The translations under genes were made by a program, and so were the position numbers. DNA of 64,000 nucleotides, from NCBI GenBank assembly GCA_938086785.1, contig CALKCM010000008.1:1-64000 (forward strand), read 5' to 3'. This document shows positions 1 through 8,519 of this stretch, piece after piece; within the stretch, counting starts at the first letter, position 1; each line of letters begins with the position of its first letter. Source of the DNA: an uncultured Bacteroidia bacterium (GTDB taxonomy: Bacteria > Bacteroidota > Bacteroidia > NS11-12g > UBA955). The notes under the pieces are model-generated. The model did no database searches. It was not told where the DNA came from and saw only the letters and a program-made list of their open reading frames with translations.

Positions 1-8
1 CCAAAATT

Positions 9-46
9 AAAAAGGAGGCGGTTTTTATTTAATCGCCTCCTTTTTT
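9..46. terminator. Rho-independent terminator hairpin
   Basis: GGAGGCG at 14-20 and CGCCTCC at 34-40 form a perfect 7-bp stem flanked by A5 and T6, so it can work on either strand. It probably ends a gene lying left of the window. The loop is 13 bases. Confidence 0.85.
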
Positions 47-133
47 CTTGATATATATCTTGCATAAATCCATGGGATTCAGTCCATTGTTTTAGATATA
101 GGGAAACACCTATAATATTCTCAAGGAATCATG

Positions 134-141
134 TATTTTTG
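134..141 (+). promoter_or_regulatory. -7 promoter box of the transsulfuration gene
   Basis: TATTTTTG matches the Bacteroidota -7 consensus TAnnTTTG exactly and ends 5 bases before the ATG at 147. The transcript should start at or next to the start codon. I see no clear -33 TTTG at the usual spacing. Confidence 0.55.
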
Positions 142-146
142 CCTTC

Positions 147-1292
147 ATGCATTTTAATACAAAAACTCTACACGCAGGCATAGAACCTGATCCAGATACT
201 GGAGCCATAATGACTCCCATATATCAAACCAGTACTTATGTGCAATCCGAACCGGGAAAACACAAAGGGTACGAATATAGCAGAACGCATAACCCCACCA
301 GAACAGCCTTGCAAAACAATTTGGCCGCGCTTGAAAATGCGAAGCATGCCTTGTGTTTTAGCACTGGAATGGGTGCGGTAGACGGAATTATTAAAATACT
401 CCAACCGGGCGATGAGGTCATTAGTACCAATGATTTATACGGGGGAACTTACCGAATTTTCACCAAGGTATTTGCTCCATTAGGGATTAAATTCACCTTT
501 GTTCCCATGGCAGATCTTGCAGCAGTGAAGGCAGCGGTAACCGATAAAACAAAAATGTTTTGGGTAGAAACGCCAACCAACCCGCTCTTAAATATTATAG
601 ATATTGAAGCCGTGGCAGCTATTGCAAAAGAAAGCAATGCACTTACGGTAGTAGACAATACATTTGCCAGCCCTGCTTTGCAAAACCCAATGGATTGGGG
701 AGCAGATATGGTTATGCACTCCGTAACCAAATACATAAACGGACACAGTGATGTTGTGATGGGCGCGGTTTGTTTAAACGATGACGATTTAAAGGAACGC
801 TTAGAATTTATGCAGAACTCTTGCGGTGCTACGCCAGGTCCTCAGGATGCTTTTTTAGTATTAAGAGGAATTAAGACCTTGCATATTCGCATGCAGAGGC
901 ATTGTGAGAATGGACGAGAAATTGCCAATTTCCTAAACAATCACCCAAAAGTAGGACATGTATATTGGCCAGGTTTTGAGCATCACACAGGCCATGAAGT
1001 GGCCAAAAAACAAATGAAAGATTTTGGTGGGATGATCTCCTTTACCTTAAGCAAGGATAGCATGGAGTCTGCCATGGATTTTTTAAGAAACACGCATCTA
1101 TTTAGCTTAGCAGAGAGTTTGGGTGGGGTAGAAAGTTTGGTGGGGCATCCCGCAAGCATGACCCACGCAAGTATTCCAAAAGCAGAACGAGAAAAGGCCG
1201 GTTTATCCGATGGTTTGATTCGTTTAAGTGTTGGAATTGAGCATATTGATGATTTAAAAGCAGATTTAGAGGCTGCTTTGGCTGCCACTTAA
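147..1292 (+). CDS. Cystathionine gamma-synthase/lyase family PLP enzyme
   Basis: PLP-dependent transsulfuration enzyme of the Cys/Met metabolism class. It acts in the cytoplasm on cystathionine or O-acyl-homoserine to interconvert cysteine and homocysteine. It shows the family substrate/PLP motif YEYSRTHNPTR near residue 43, the phosphate-binding stretch FSTGMGA near 71, and the Schiff-base lysine K195 in SVTKYINGHSD. The length of 381 residues is typical. The ATG lies 5 bases after a -7 box. Synthase (MetB) and lyase (MetC/CTH) roles cannot be separated by motif alone. TIGR02757 follows after one base, so the two are probably co-transcribed. Confidence 0.9.
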   Translation: MHFNTKTLHAGIEPDPDTGAIMTPIYQTSTYVQSEPGKHKGYEYSRTHNPTRTALQNNLAALENAKHALCFSTGMGAVDGIIKILQPGDEVISTNDLYGGTYRIFTKVFAPLGIKFTFVPMADLAAVKAAVTDKTKMFWVETPTNPLLNIIDIEAVAAIAKESNALTVVDNTFASPALQNPMDWGADMVMHSVTKYINGHSDVVMGAVCLNDDDLKERLEFMQNSCGATPGPQDAFLVLRGIKTLHIRMQRHCENGREIANFLNNHPKVGHVYWPGFEHHTGHEVAKKQMKDFGGMISFTLSKDSMESAMDFLRNTHLFSLAESLGGVESLVGHPASMTHASIPKAEREKAGLSDGLIRLSVGIEHIDDLKADLEAALAAT

Positions 1293-1293
1293 G

Positions 1294-2058
1294 ATGCGCC
1301 AAAAGGAGCTTGAAGAAGTATTAAACCAATACAGCGATACCTACAATCGCCCCGATTTTATTGATAATGACCCCATTTTAATTCCTCATCGGTTTTCGAA
1401 ACCACAGGATATTGAGATTGCCGGTTTTTTTGCCGCCATGTTGGCATGGGGCAGGCGAGACATTATTATTCGAAACGTAAATAAGATTATTGCGTTCATG
1501 GATGATGCGCCTTATGATTTTATTCTAAACCACGAGGAGGAGGACCGGAAACGGTTTTTGCATTTTGTGCATCGCACCTTTCAGCCGGATGACATGCTTT
1601 ATTTTATTCATTTTTTACATTGGTTTTATGGCCATAATGATAGTTTAGAAAATGCATTTATCCCCGAGAAGGGCGCAAAGGGCATGACGGAACGTCTCGT
1701 TCATTTTAAGGATGTTTTCTTTAGTCAAGAGCATCTGCCAAGAACCAGAAAGCATGTGCAATCTCCGGCCAATAAAAGTGCCTGCAAGCGCCTATGCCTG
1801 TATTTGCGATGGATGGTAAGGCCCGCGGATACGGGAGTAGACTTTGGTATTTGGAAACAAATACAACCCAGTGAGCTTATTTTACCTGTAGATGTGCATG
1901 TGCATCGAACAGCGAAAGCCTTAAAATTAACCAAATCTAAAATGCCCAATTGGAAGGTAGCCGAGGAAATAACTAAAAAAGTAGGCAAGTTTTGCCCTGA
2001 AGACCCTTGTAAATACGACTTTGCCTTGTTTGGAATGAGTTTGGAAGGCTTGGTTTAA
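1294..2058 (+). CDS. TIGR02757 family protein
   Basis: 254-residue protein matching the Bacteroidota family TIGR02757, function unknown. Recognisable features are the N-terminal PDFIDNDPILIPHRF and the pattern FFAAMLAWGRRDIIIRN, which also occurs in HhH/endonuclease-III-like DNA proteins, and the C-terminal CPEDPCKYDFALFG. The paired cysteines near the C-terminus and the basic charge would fit nucleic-acid binding, but that is inference. It begins one base after the stop of the transsulfuration gene, so translation is probably coupled. No terminator is seen between this gene and the trxA promoter. Confidence 0.8.
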   Translation: MRQKELEEVLNQYSDTYNRPDFIDNDPILIPHRFSKPQDIEIAGFFAAMLAWGRRDIIIRNVNKIIAFMDDAPYDFILNHEEEDRKRFLHFVHRTFQPDDMLYFIHFLHWFYGHNDSLENAFIPEKGAKGMTERLVHFKDVFFSQEHLPRTRKHVQSPANKSACKRLCLYLRWMVRPADTGVDFGIWKQIQPSELILPVDVHVHRTAKALKLTKSKMPNWKVAEEITKKVGKFCPEDPCKYDFALFGMSLEGLV

Positions 2059-2136
2059 CTGGCTTAAAATTCCAGGATTTCCTTTTTTCTAAAGAGACAA
2101 AAGCCGCTAATGTGTCATGTTTTGTAAGATGGAATA

Positions 2137-2173
2137 TTTGTTGCGTCTAAGTAAAGTAAATCATTTAATTTTG
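2137..2173 (+). promoter_or_regulatory. trxA promoter (-33 TTTG / -7 TAATTTTG)
   Basis: TTTG at 2137-2140 (followed by TTG at 2141-2143) and the exact -7 box TAATTTTG at 2166-2173 are about 22-25 bases apart, close to the Bacteroidota layout. The box ends 9 bases before the trxA ATG. Confidence 0.6.
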
Positions 2174-2182
2174 TAACATATT

Positions 2183-2503
2183 ATGGCAGACAAATTCACA
2201 ACCGAAAATTTTCAAACAACAGTATTAGACTCAGATAAACCAGTTTTGGTTGACTTTTGGGCAGAGTGGTGCGGCCCTTGCCGTATGGTAGGACCTATTG
2301 TTGATGAGCTGGCAACCGAGTATGACGGTAAAGCAGTTATTGGCAAACTAAACGTAGACGAAAATCCTGCAATTGCAGAAACCTACGGAATCAGAAGTAT
2401 TCCAACGATGTTGGTATTTAAAGGTGGCGAAATCGTAGACAAGATTGTTGGTGCGGTTCCAAAAACAACAATTAGTGGTAAGATTGATGCCCAAATGGCA
2501 TAA
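2183..2503 (+). CDS. trxA: Thioredoxin
   Basis: Cytoplasmic dithiol-disulfide reductase of 106 residues, the standard length for thioredoxin 1. The redox centre WCGPC has C30 and C33, preceded by VDFWAEWC. The cis-proline segment IRSIPTMLVF and the family GIRSIPT loop are intact. It has its own promoter and a strong terminator directly behind, so it is a monocistronic unit. Nothing unusual is seen. Confidence 0.97.
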   Translation: MADKFTTENFQTTVLDSDKPVLVDFWAEWCGPCRMVGPIVDELATEYDGKAVIGKLNVDENPAIAETYGIRSIPTMLVFKGGEIVDKIVGAVPKTTISGKIDAQMA

Positions 2504-2528
2504 CAGGCTTTCTTAACAAGAAATTATA

Positions 2529-2563
2529 AAAAAAGCCTGTATTCACACAGGCTTTTGTTTTTT
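2529..2563 (+). terminator. trxA terminator
   Basis: AAAAGCCTGT at 2531-2540 and ACAGGCTTTT at 2547-2556 form a perfect 10-bp stem with a 6-base loop, followed by a T-rich run. It separates trxA from the DUF2480 gene. Confidence 0.88.
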
Positions 2564-2567
2564 AGAT

Positions 2568-3071
2568 ATGGCAGACGAAATTGTAAATAGAGTAGCAAGT
2601 AGCGGAATAGTTACCTTTAAGCTAGAAGAGATGCTGCCCAAAGAGGTAGTGACTATTGATGTGAAAGAGCGCCTATTTATGGAGATGATTTTGAAAGAAA
2701 AAGATTTTCGTTTGTGGGTAAAGGAACATTCTTGGGATCAATACGAAGGCAAAGCAGTGGGTGTTTTTTGCAGCACCGATGCCATTATTCCTACTTGGGC
2801 CTATATGATTCTAGCCAGTAAGTTGGCCCCCTTTGCTGCCCATGTTTGCTATGGCCAAGAAAAGGATGTCATCGCGTCTTATTTTCAGGAAAAGATAGCG
2901 GCCATTGACATTGCAGAATACGAAGATAAGCGTGTTGTAATTAAGGGATGCTCCGACGAGCCTGTTCCAAATTTTGCGTATGTTGAAATAACAAAGCGCC
3001 TAGTTCCAGTGGCTAAAGCAGTGATGTTTGGTGAGCCATGCAGTACCGTACCGGTATTCAAAAAAAGGTAA
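2568..3071 (+). CDS. DUF2480 family protein
   Basis: 167-residue soluble protein of DUF2480, a Bacteroidota family of unknown function. Typical family pieces are the start MADEIVNRVASSGIVTF, the central CSTDAIIPTWAYMIL and the late KGCSDEPVPNFAYVEITKR, which repeats a P-x-W/F-A-Y pattern and suggests an internal duplication of two similar halves. There is no signal peptide or membrane segment. It starts 5 bases after the trxA terminator and is convergent with the DUF5723 gene. No motif supports an enzymatic role. Confidence 0.8.
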   Translation: MADEIVNRVASSGIVTFKLEEMLPKEVVTIDVKERLFMEMILKEKDFRLWVKEHSWDQYEGKAVGVFCSTDAIIPTWAYMILASKLAPFAAHVCYGQEKDVIASYFQEKIAAIDIAEYEDKRVVIKGCSDEPVPNFAYVEITKRLVPVAKAVMFGEPCSTVPVFKKR

Positions 3072-3099
3072 TTTTCCCATTTGAGATTCATTAATGATC

Positions 3100-4590
3100 T
3101 TAAAAATCATCACATTTATTCCCGCCGTCTTGTTTTAAATTTTCTTTTTCTCTTTCAATTTTAGATTTTGGTTTCCCAATGGTGCCCACAGAAATTCCAA
3201 TAAAGAAATCGGCATCACTTGCATTTCGGGTGTTTAAAAATCCATTTAAACTGTGCGTTCCAATAAATAAAGGCCCAAAGCGAGCATACAAGCCCATTCG
3301 TAAAGATCTGTAATCGTACAAGAGCCCCAATGGAACGCCTACTTCCCAATGTTTTGTTTCGTATCGCGGTGTAAGGAGAAGGTAGGATTGTTGCCTCATG
3401 TGGTAGCTGTTTCTTTTACGAAGGCTTTGCACCCAAGAAACAGCCACAAAAATATTTTGACGCACTTGGTGGTCAACGGAGATGTGAAGCGCTGTAGGCA
3501 AGCCTACTTTGGTCTTTCGTATGCTTTGATTCACTGCTCCATAGTTTTCAAATAACTGGCTGCTTATCGAGTCAACATCAGTGCTGTTGAGGCTTTCAAA
3601 ATCAGACTTAGCCATGGAAATTGAATTTCTGCTCTCTAAAGAGGTAAAATTAGCATTGTACTTAAATCGTCCAATATTTAAAATAGCTAAACCAATCTTT
3701 GAATGATATTTAGTTTTATTGGTTCGGTACTCTCCACTTTGCCTAGGGGTGGGTTTATGGTACACATAAGTCATCCCAATATCCGTTGCAAATGCAACTC
3801 TGCGTTCCTGCGAATACCTGCTTTCCGCAGAAAATTTACTGATTCTAAACGAATCATTAAAGAGAGATGTAATATCAAAATCTGAATAGCTCAAACCTCC
3901 AAACCCTCCACCAAAGGCTAGTTTAGGGGTAATTCCTGCAGAAATTTTTTGGTTCCATTGGAGATCCCATGCACGTGAGGCATGGAAGCCTATGGCGGCA
4001 TAGCCAGAGCCTGCAAGCGTTCCTCCTTTTGTATTTATTTGCCCGCCGCGGTACGATTCTTTAATGGCTTGGTCATAAGCCCCGGCTGCACTGTCAAATT
4101 CTAAATATATAATATCTGCCAGTTTTCGGTCAATAGAAAAAGCCCGAGCATTTCCGTACCCTTCGGTTACAAGTCCGAGTTTCCACGATTTTACCTTAAT
4201 TAAAAGGCTGGGTCCCATAATATGAGCCTGCGCCGATGCATGCTTTGGGCGGCTAGATGCCTTGCGCAGCATCCAAGATTTACGGAAATCGGGATTTCCA
4301 GACGCCGTTTGATATTGCCTGGGAATTTTATCATTTATGGCCCGGTAAGGGCTATAAGGCATATCAAGTCTTAGGTAATTGTTATTTGCATTTATACCAG
4401 CACCAACTAAATTAAGATGCCAGCTGTGTTTATCAAGCGCAGTAAAGGAGGGGTTTTGACTAAGGCCGTAAATGCCAGCAAAATTACTTTGCGAAAAAGG
4501 AGAGTAGACTTGGGCCTTGGCTTTAAAAAAAAATAGGAAGACCGGTAAAAGTAAATATATGCTGTTCTCTATTTTTATAAGTCTTCCCAT
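3100..4590 (-). CDS. DUF5723-like outer-membrane beta-barrel protein
   Basis: 496-residue secreted protein with an N-terminal hydrophobic signal (KIENSIYLLLPVFLFFFKAKAQ, residues about 6-27). After it come alternating beta-strand segments rich in Tyr, Gly and Arg, as in outer-membrane barrels. The opening motif (FAGIYGLSQNPSFTA) is the one seen in the Bacteroidota DUF5723 family, often described as PorP/SprF-like. The function is not known. It may anchor or display a surface partner, but no T9SS gene lies beside it. The C-terminal 25 residues are very charged and lie past the barrel. Confidence 0.65.
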   Translation of the reverse strand: MGRLIKIENSIYLLLPVFLFFFKAKAQVYSPFSQSNFAGIYGLSQNPSFTALDKHSWHLNLVGAGINANNNYLRLDMPYSPYRAINDKIPRQYQTASGNPDFRKSWMLRKASSRPKHASAQAHIMGPSLLIKVKSWKLGLVTEGYGNARAFSIDRKLADIIYLEFDSAAGAYDQAIKESYRGGQINTKGGTLAGSGYAAIGFHASRAWDLQWNQKISAGITPKLAFGGGFGGLSYSDFDITSLFNDSFRISKFSAESRYSQERRVAFATDIGMTYVYHKPTPRQSGEYRTNKTKYHSKIGLAILNIGRFKYNANFTSLESRNSISMAKSDFESLNSTDVDSISSQLFENYGAVNQSIRKTKVGLPTALHISVDHQVRQNIFVAVSWVQSLRKRNSYHMRQQSYLLLTPRYETKHWEVGVPLGLLYDYRSLRMGLYARFGPLFIGTHSLNGFLNTRNASDADFFIGISVGTIGKPKSKIEREKENLKQDGGNKCDDF

Positions 4591-4637
4591 AGATACTTAT
4601 TTATCTAAACGATGCAGAACCGCATAATATTTGCAAA

Positions 4638-4970
4638 TTAGGCATCACTTTTTGGCGCAATTTTAATTTTTAAGCCTTCATGTTCCGGTTTTAAGTAAAT
4701 TTGACAACCTAATCTGCTGTTATCTTCTACAAAAAAAGCCTGATCTAACATATCTAATTCATCGTCTGATTGATCCTTTAAATCATGATCGGATAGCACA
4801 TACACTTGGCAGGTGGCGCACATAGCCATTCCACCGCATTCCCCTTCAACCATAAAGGATTCATTCATCTTACATATTTCCATCAGGTTCAGATTCATAT
4901 CTGTGGGTACGCTTAACGGATGCGATACTCCCTCGCGATCGATGACTTCTATATTGATATCTTGCTCCAT
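4638..4970 (-). CDS. 2Fe-2S ferredoxin, adrenodoxin type
   Basis: 110-residue electron-transfer protein. The [2Fe-2S] ligands are visible as C45, C51 and C54 in ECGGMAMCATC, with C89 in RLGCQIYL; this C-x5-C-x2-C spacing is that of adrenodoxin/Isc-type ferredoxins. Length and C-terminal hydrophobic pattern are usual. No Isc assembly genes are adjacent, so the redox partner cannot be named. It stands alone, between the DUF5723 gene and the isochorismate synthase promoter. Confidence 0.92.
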   Translation of the reverse strand: MEQDINIEVIDREGVSHPLSVPTDMNLNLMEICKMNESFMVEGECGGMAMCATCQVYVLSDHDLKDQSDDELDMLDQAFFVEDNSRLGCQIYLKPEHEGLKIKIAPKSDA

Positions 4971-5087
4971 GAAATATTTTATACTACTTATCCTATTTAT
5001 GGGGTCAAAAGTAGTACCATTTATGGTCTCCTAATAAAATATTCCAAGGTTTTATTCGCTTCAATTTAGAAAGGATTAGGAATGAAT

Positions 5088-5095
5088 TATCTTTG
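5088..5095 (+). promoter_or_regulatory. -7 box ahead of the isochorismate synthase gene
   Basis: TATCTTTG is an exact TAnnTTTG match ending 5 bases before the TTG at 5101. If used, the mRNA would begin at the TTG codon. Confidence 0.5.
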
Positions 5096-5100
5096 AAGGG

Positions 5101-6081
5101 TTGAAAGACTTTGTTATTTTTCGTCATCCTGGAGAGGAAAAGGTAATGGCTTTTGAAGGCTCTTGGGTGGAGCAAGCTTTTACTATCGAAAAAGACACGT
5201 TTTGGATACGTCCTTTCAATGATACAAGTAATATTCTCTATTTAGATGGAGCCACAGCCATTGATTGGGAACAGCTTCACATCCAAACATCAGAAGTATT
5301 TGAGGAAGAAATATCAGATGGCCCCGATGTTTTTATGCCCTACGTAGAGGATGTGCTATCTACTATTGCCCTGGGAACACTTAAAAAAGCAGTGCCGGCA
5401 CGCCGATCTTTTCTAAAACATACGTCATATTCCATTGCAGATATATTTACTGAAAACCTGAAGCGCAATCCAAATGCTTTCTGCTATTTATTATCTAGTT
5501 CTGTTCATGGATTGTGGTTAGGAGCCAGTCCGGAGACGTTTTTTGATTTTGAAAATGGGAGGGGTCTCACGGTTGCCTTAGCAGGCACAAGATTCCGCGA
5601 AGGGGATGATTCATTCTCTAAAAAGGAATTTGAAGAACAGGACATTGTGTCCACGTATATCGAAAATATATTAAAGAAGCATTCAAGAGAGGTGGCCACA
5701 GGCAGTCCTATTTCAGTGCAAGCGGCTCATTTAGATCATTTAAAATCAATGATAAGCTGCAAAATGCCTGCATCTAAACTCTCCGAAGTTGTTCAAGATC
5801 TTCATCCCACACCTGCAGTTGGGGGTTTCCCTAGAGTGGATGCACTCGCATTAATCCAAAAGAACGAGAATTTTTCGAGAAGTTTATATAGCGGATGGTT
5901 GGGGCAAACCACGAATGGAACCCTAAAATCCTATGTTAACTTGCGCTGTGCGCAATTATTCAATAATGGAATGTTGTGTTATGCCGGATGTGGTGTAAAT
6001 CAAGGAAGTATTCCTAAAAAAGAGTTTGAAGAAACCGAGAGTAAAATGCAAGTCATGCAGCGTTTGTTAAAGAAAGATTGA
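5101..6081 (+). CDS. Isochorismate synthase / chorismate-binding protein
   Basis: 326-residue chorismate-utilising enzyme (MenF/EntC/anthranilate-synthase-I fold) that would convert chorismate to isochorismate for menaquinone. Conserved blocks are LAGTRFREG, HLDHLKSMISCKM, the HPTPAVGGFPR loop and YSGWLGQ, plus the terminal KKEFEETESKMQVM. It is shorter than E. coli MenF because the N-terminal region is reduced, as in Bacteroidota. The start is TTG, since the family N-terminus (FVIFRHPGEEK) lies before the first ATG at 5146; an exact -7 box lies 5 bases upstream. No other men genes are adjacent. Confidence 0.83.
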   Translation: MKDFVIFRHPGEEKVMAFEGSWVEQAFTIEKDTFWIRPFNDTSNILYLDGATAIDWEQLHIQTSEVFEEEISDGPDVFMPYVEDVLSTIALGTLKKAVPARRSFLKHTSYSIADIFTENLKRNPNAFCYLLSSSVHGLWLGASPETFFDFENGRGLTVALAGTRFREGDDSFSKKEFEEQDIVSTYIENILKKHSREVATGSPISVQAAHLDHLKSMISCKMPASKLSEVVQDLHPTPAVGGFPRVDALALIQKNENFSRSLYSGWLGQTTNGTLKSYVNLRCAQLFNNGMLCYAGCGVNQGSIPKKEFEETESKMQVMQRLLKKD

Positions 6082-6179
6082 TGTGCAATTTTTGATTAAA
6101 AACGATTCTAATTCTCTTTTTTGTATCAAAAAGAATAGGTCAAAAAGAACAGGGTTCCTTTTATTTCTCGTATTTATTG

Positions 6180-6193
6180 ACTAACTTGTTAGT
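6180..6193 (+). repeat. Inverted repeat abutting a start codon
   Basis: ACTAAC-TT-GTTAGT is a perfect 6-bp inverted repeat whose last base touches the ATG at 6194. It could be an operator or a small hairpin affecting initiation; the loop of two bases is tight for RNA, so a protein site is likelier. Confidence 0.4.
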
Positions 6194-6586
6194 ATGAAAG
6201 GTATTGTAATTTTTGTAGGTCTATTTGCTTTTTTTCATCTAGGACATTCTCAAACCATGACTAAAGATACTAAGAGGAATTTAGGGGAGGAATTATCAGA
6301 AACTTCAAGGCTTGAATCGAGTTCTACCGAAGTGCAAAAATATGGAGGGAATGTCTCTCTCAATCTCTTTGATCACTCCTTATCTATAAATGGTGCCGAA
6401 ATGCTATACCTTGGAGCCAGAGGCATCGATGCGCTTGCTAGAACCAATGCATCCATTTTAACGGCAAACGGATCAATTTCAATAAAAGGTTCAAGAGCCA
6501 ACGCCTCGGGAATTTATATTGATGGAATGCGCGTGGGCACAACTGGAAATATGAGTTTAATGAGCTTTAGTTTAGGTTACGAATAG
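6194..6586 (+). CDS. Small secreted protein with a TonB-plug-like motif
   Basis: 130-residue protein with a clear signal peptide (KGIVIFVGLFAFFHLGHSQ, cleavage after about residue 19). The remainder is not a known full domain to me. Its end contains GSRANASGIYIDGMRV (about residues 98-113), resembling the plug of TonB-dependent receptors, where a G-s-r-a...-yIDG-v-v pattern is common, but no 22-strand barrel follows: the frame stops about 20 residues later. It could be a free plug-like periplasmic or outer-membrane protein or a receptor relic. It ends in SFSLGYE, an aromatic-rich tail as in outer-membrane proteins. It stands alone. Confidence 0.6.
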   Translation: MKGIVIFVGLFAFFHLGHSQTMTKDTKRNLGEELSETSRLESSSTEVQKYGGNVSLNLFDHSLSINGAEMLYLGARGIDALARTNASILTANGSISIKGSRANASGIYIDGMRVGTTGNMSLMSFSLGYE

Positions 6587-6644
6587 CCTTGAAGCTTCTC
6601 AAAAATGAATAAATAATAATATAAATAGTAGGGTAAAAAAGGGT

Positions 6645-8501
6645 TTAGTTAAGTGTTTGCAATTGAATAAGTTTTGCATAAATACCGCCTGTTTTTAGCA
6701 ACTCTTGATGCGTTCCCGTTTCCGAAATTTCTCCTTTATCCATTACAATAATCGTATTTGCATGCGTAATAGTACTGAGTCGGTGGGCGATAACGATAGA
6801 GGTTCTGTTTTCCATAAGTTTTTCCAAAGCACCTTGAACGGCTTTTTCACTTTCGCTATCCAATGCACTGGTGGCCTCATCCAAAATTAAAATTTCTGGA
6901 TCTTTCAGTAATGCCCTGGCAATGCTCAGTCTTTGTTTTTGTCCTCCACTCAATTTTCCGCCTCTTTCACCAACCATGCTCTGATATCCGTTTTCTGTTT
7001 CAAGGATAAAGTCATGCGCATTTGCCGCTTTACATGCGTTTTCAATCTCTTCCAAGCTCGCTTCGGGTTTTCCTACGCGCAAGTTGTTTTCAATGGTATC
7101 ATTAAATAAAATACTTTCTTGGGATACAATTCCAGTGATTCCTCTGAGGTCTTGCTGGCTAAAATCTTTAATGTTTATGCCATCAATTAAAATGGCTCCC
7201 TCCGTCACATCGTAAAAACGAGCCACTAAATCTGCAACAGTAGTTTTCCCACTTCCACTGGAACCTACCAAAGCTATGGTATGCCCTTTTTTGATGGTGG
7301 TGTTAAAGTTGCGAACCACTTGCGTTTCTGTATAACCAAAACTTACCTGGTTTAATTCTATGGTATCTTTAAACGAAATAGATTTAGGGTTTGGATGGTC
7401 CTCAACTACAATAGGGGCTTCTACTAGTTCTTTAATTCTATTGACAGAAGCCATCCCTTTCTCCGAGGCATAAAGTGCACTACTAAACCCTTTAAATGGA
7501 GGGATTAATTGAGAGAATATGGCAAAATAGGTAAGAAAGAATTCAGGATTTAGATCGCCATTAAAAACCATGCGTCCTCCAAACCAAAGGAGCACTGCAG
7601 ATATACTTAGTGCAATGGTTTCTGATAGGGGAGAAGAAAGATCATACCGACGCTGTACACCAATATTATTCTTCGTGTAATCCATATCGATCTCATCATA
7701 TTTTTTGGAGAATCTTTTTTCGGCGGTGAATCCTTTAATAATGCGCATGCCTCCCAAAGTTTCCTCAAAAGTGCTTAGTATTTTTCCGGCTAACATTTGG
7801 TTTATCCCTGATTTTTTTCGAAGCGATCGACCTACAATACCTATAATCAATGCAGTTACAGGAAGAAAGAGAAGCACCATTAAAGTTAATTTGGGAGCTA
7901 ATACAACTAAGGCAATCAGAAATATAATAATATTAAGGGGCTGAAAGTACAAGGCCTCAAGACTAACCATTAAAGCAAATTCAATCTCTTTCATATCATT
8001 GCTCATGCGAGAAAGAAGGTCTCCTTTGCGCTCTTCATTAAAGTATGAAATGGGAAGCTTTAAGGATTTATCATAAATTTCCTTTCGTAAATTCCGTATG
8101 CTGTAGTTGCGAATAAGAATCATGAAATTCATGGCCGTGTAGCGCGCTGCATTTTTTAGAATGGTAACGATAATAAGGCCTACACATAAAAATAAAAGTG
8201 CCTTAGAAACATCGCCTTTTGCCATTTCGGCAAACCATTGCATAAAACTCTCATACCACTCTACAAACTTTCCGCCCAGTTGTTTCTTTTGATCAGATAT
8301 TTCTATTTGAGAAGGATCTTCAGAAAAAAGAAAACGCAAAACCGGCATAATTAGCAGGAGGGTCGTTAGATTTAATAATACATAGAGCAAATTAAAGATC
8401 ACATTGCCTGCGATCCATCCCTTATAGTTTTTGGCGTATTGTAAGAACTGAAATACTGATTTCAAGCCGCAAAGATACGTTTCTATCCTATTTCTTGTCA
8501 T
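6645..8501 (-). CDS. ABC exporter, MsbA-like (fused permease and ATPase)
   Basis: 618-residue half-transporter of the inner membrane, with about six N-terminal helices (residues 30-330) followed by a nucleotide-binding domain. Walker A GSSGSGKTT lies near residue 413, the signature LSGGQKQR near 515, Walker B ILILDEATSALD near 535, and the switch His is in IVIAHRLSTI. Such proteins work as homodimers and export lipids (MsbA) or drugs; lipid A-core flipping is plausible but not provable here. Start codons of this gene and of the divergent DUF1684 lipoprotein are only 18 bases apart, so the promoters must overlap. Confidence 0.9.
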   Translation of the reverse strand: MTRNRIETYLCGLKSVFQFLQYAKNYKGWIAGNVIFNLLYVLLNLTTLLLIMPVLRFLFSEDPSQIEISDQKKQLGGKFVEWYESFMQWFAEMAKGDVSKALLFLCVGLIIVTILKNAARYTAMNFMILIRNYSIRNLRKEIYDKSLKLPISYFNEERKGDLLSRMSNDMKEIEFALMVSLEALYFQPLNIIIFLIALVVLAPKLTLMVLLFLPVTALIIGIVGRSLRKKSGINQMLAGKILSTFEETLGGMRIIKGFTAEKRFSKKYDEIDMDYTKNNIGVQRRYDLSSPLSETIALSISAVLLWFGGRMVFNGDLNPEFFLTYFAIFSQLIPPFKGFSSALYASEKGMASVNRIKELVEAPIVVEDHPNPKSISFKDTIELNQVSFGYTETQVVRNFNTTIKKGHTIALVGSSGSGKTTVADLVARFYDVTEGAILIDGINIKDFSQQDLRGITGIVSQESILFNDTIENNLRVGKPEASLEEIENACKAANAHDFILETENGYQSMVGERGGKLSGGQKQRLSIARALLKDPEILILDEATSALDSESEKAVQGALEKLMENRTSIVIAHRLSTITHANTIIVMDKGEISETGTHQELLKTGGIYAKLIQLQTLN

Positions 8502-8505
8502 CTCT

Positions 8506-8513
8506 TATATTTG
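8506..8513 (+). promoter_or_regulatory. -7 box of the DUF1684 lipoprotein gene
   Basis: TATATTTG is an exact TAnnTTTG match 6 bases before the ATG at 8520. The upstream in-frame TTG (8511) is inside this box, which argues against that start. Confidence 0.6.
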
Positions 8514-8519
8514 CAGTTC

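Noticed and set aside
47-146. SAM-type riboswitch ahead of the transsulfuration gene
   Set aside because: The -7 box lies 5 bases before the ATG, leaving no leader RNA, and no SAM aptamer core was seen.
3349-3885. Plus-strand frames inside the DUF5723 gene
   Set aside because: They are antisense readings of a barrel gene, with no signal, motif or promoter.
8511-8519. TTG start for the DUF1684 lipoprotein
   Set aside because: These bases belong to the -7 box TATATTTG, and the ATG at 8520 gives a regular lipoprotein signal.
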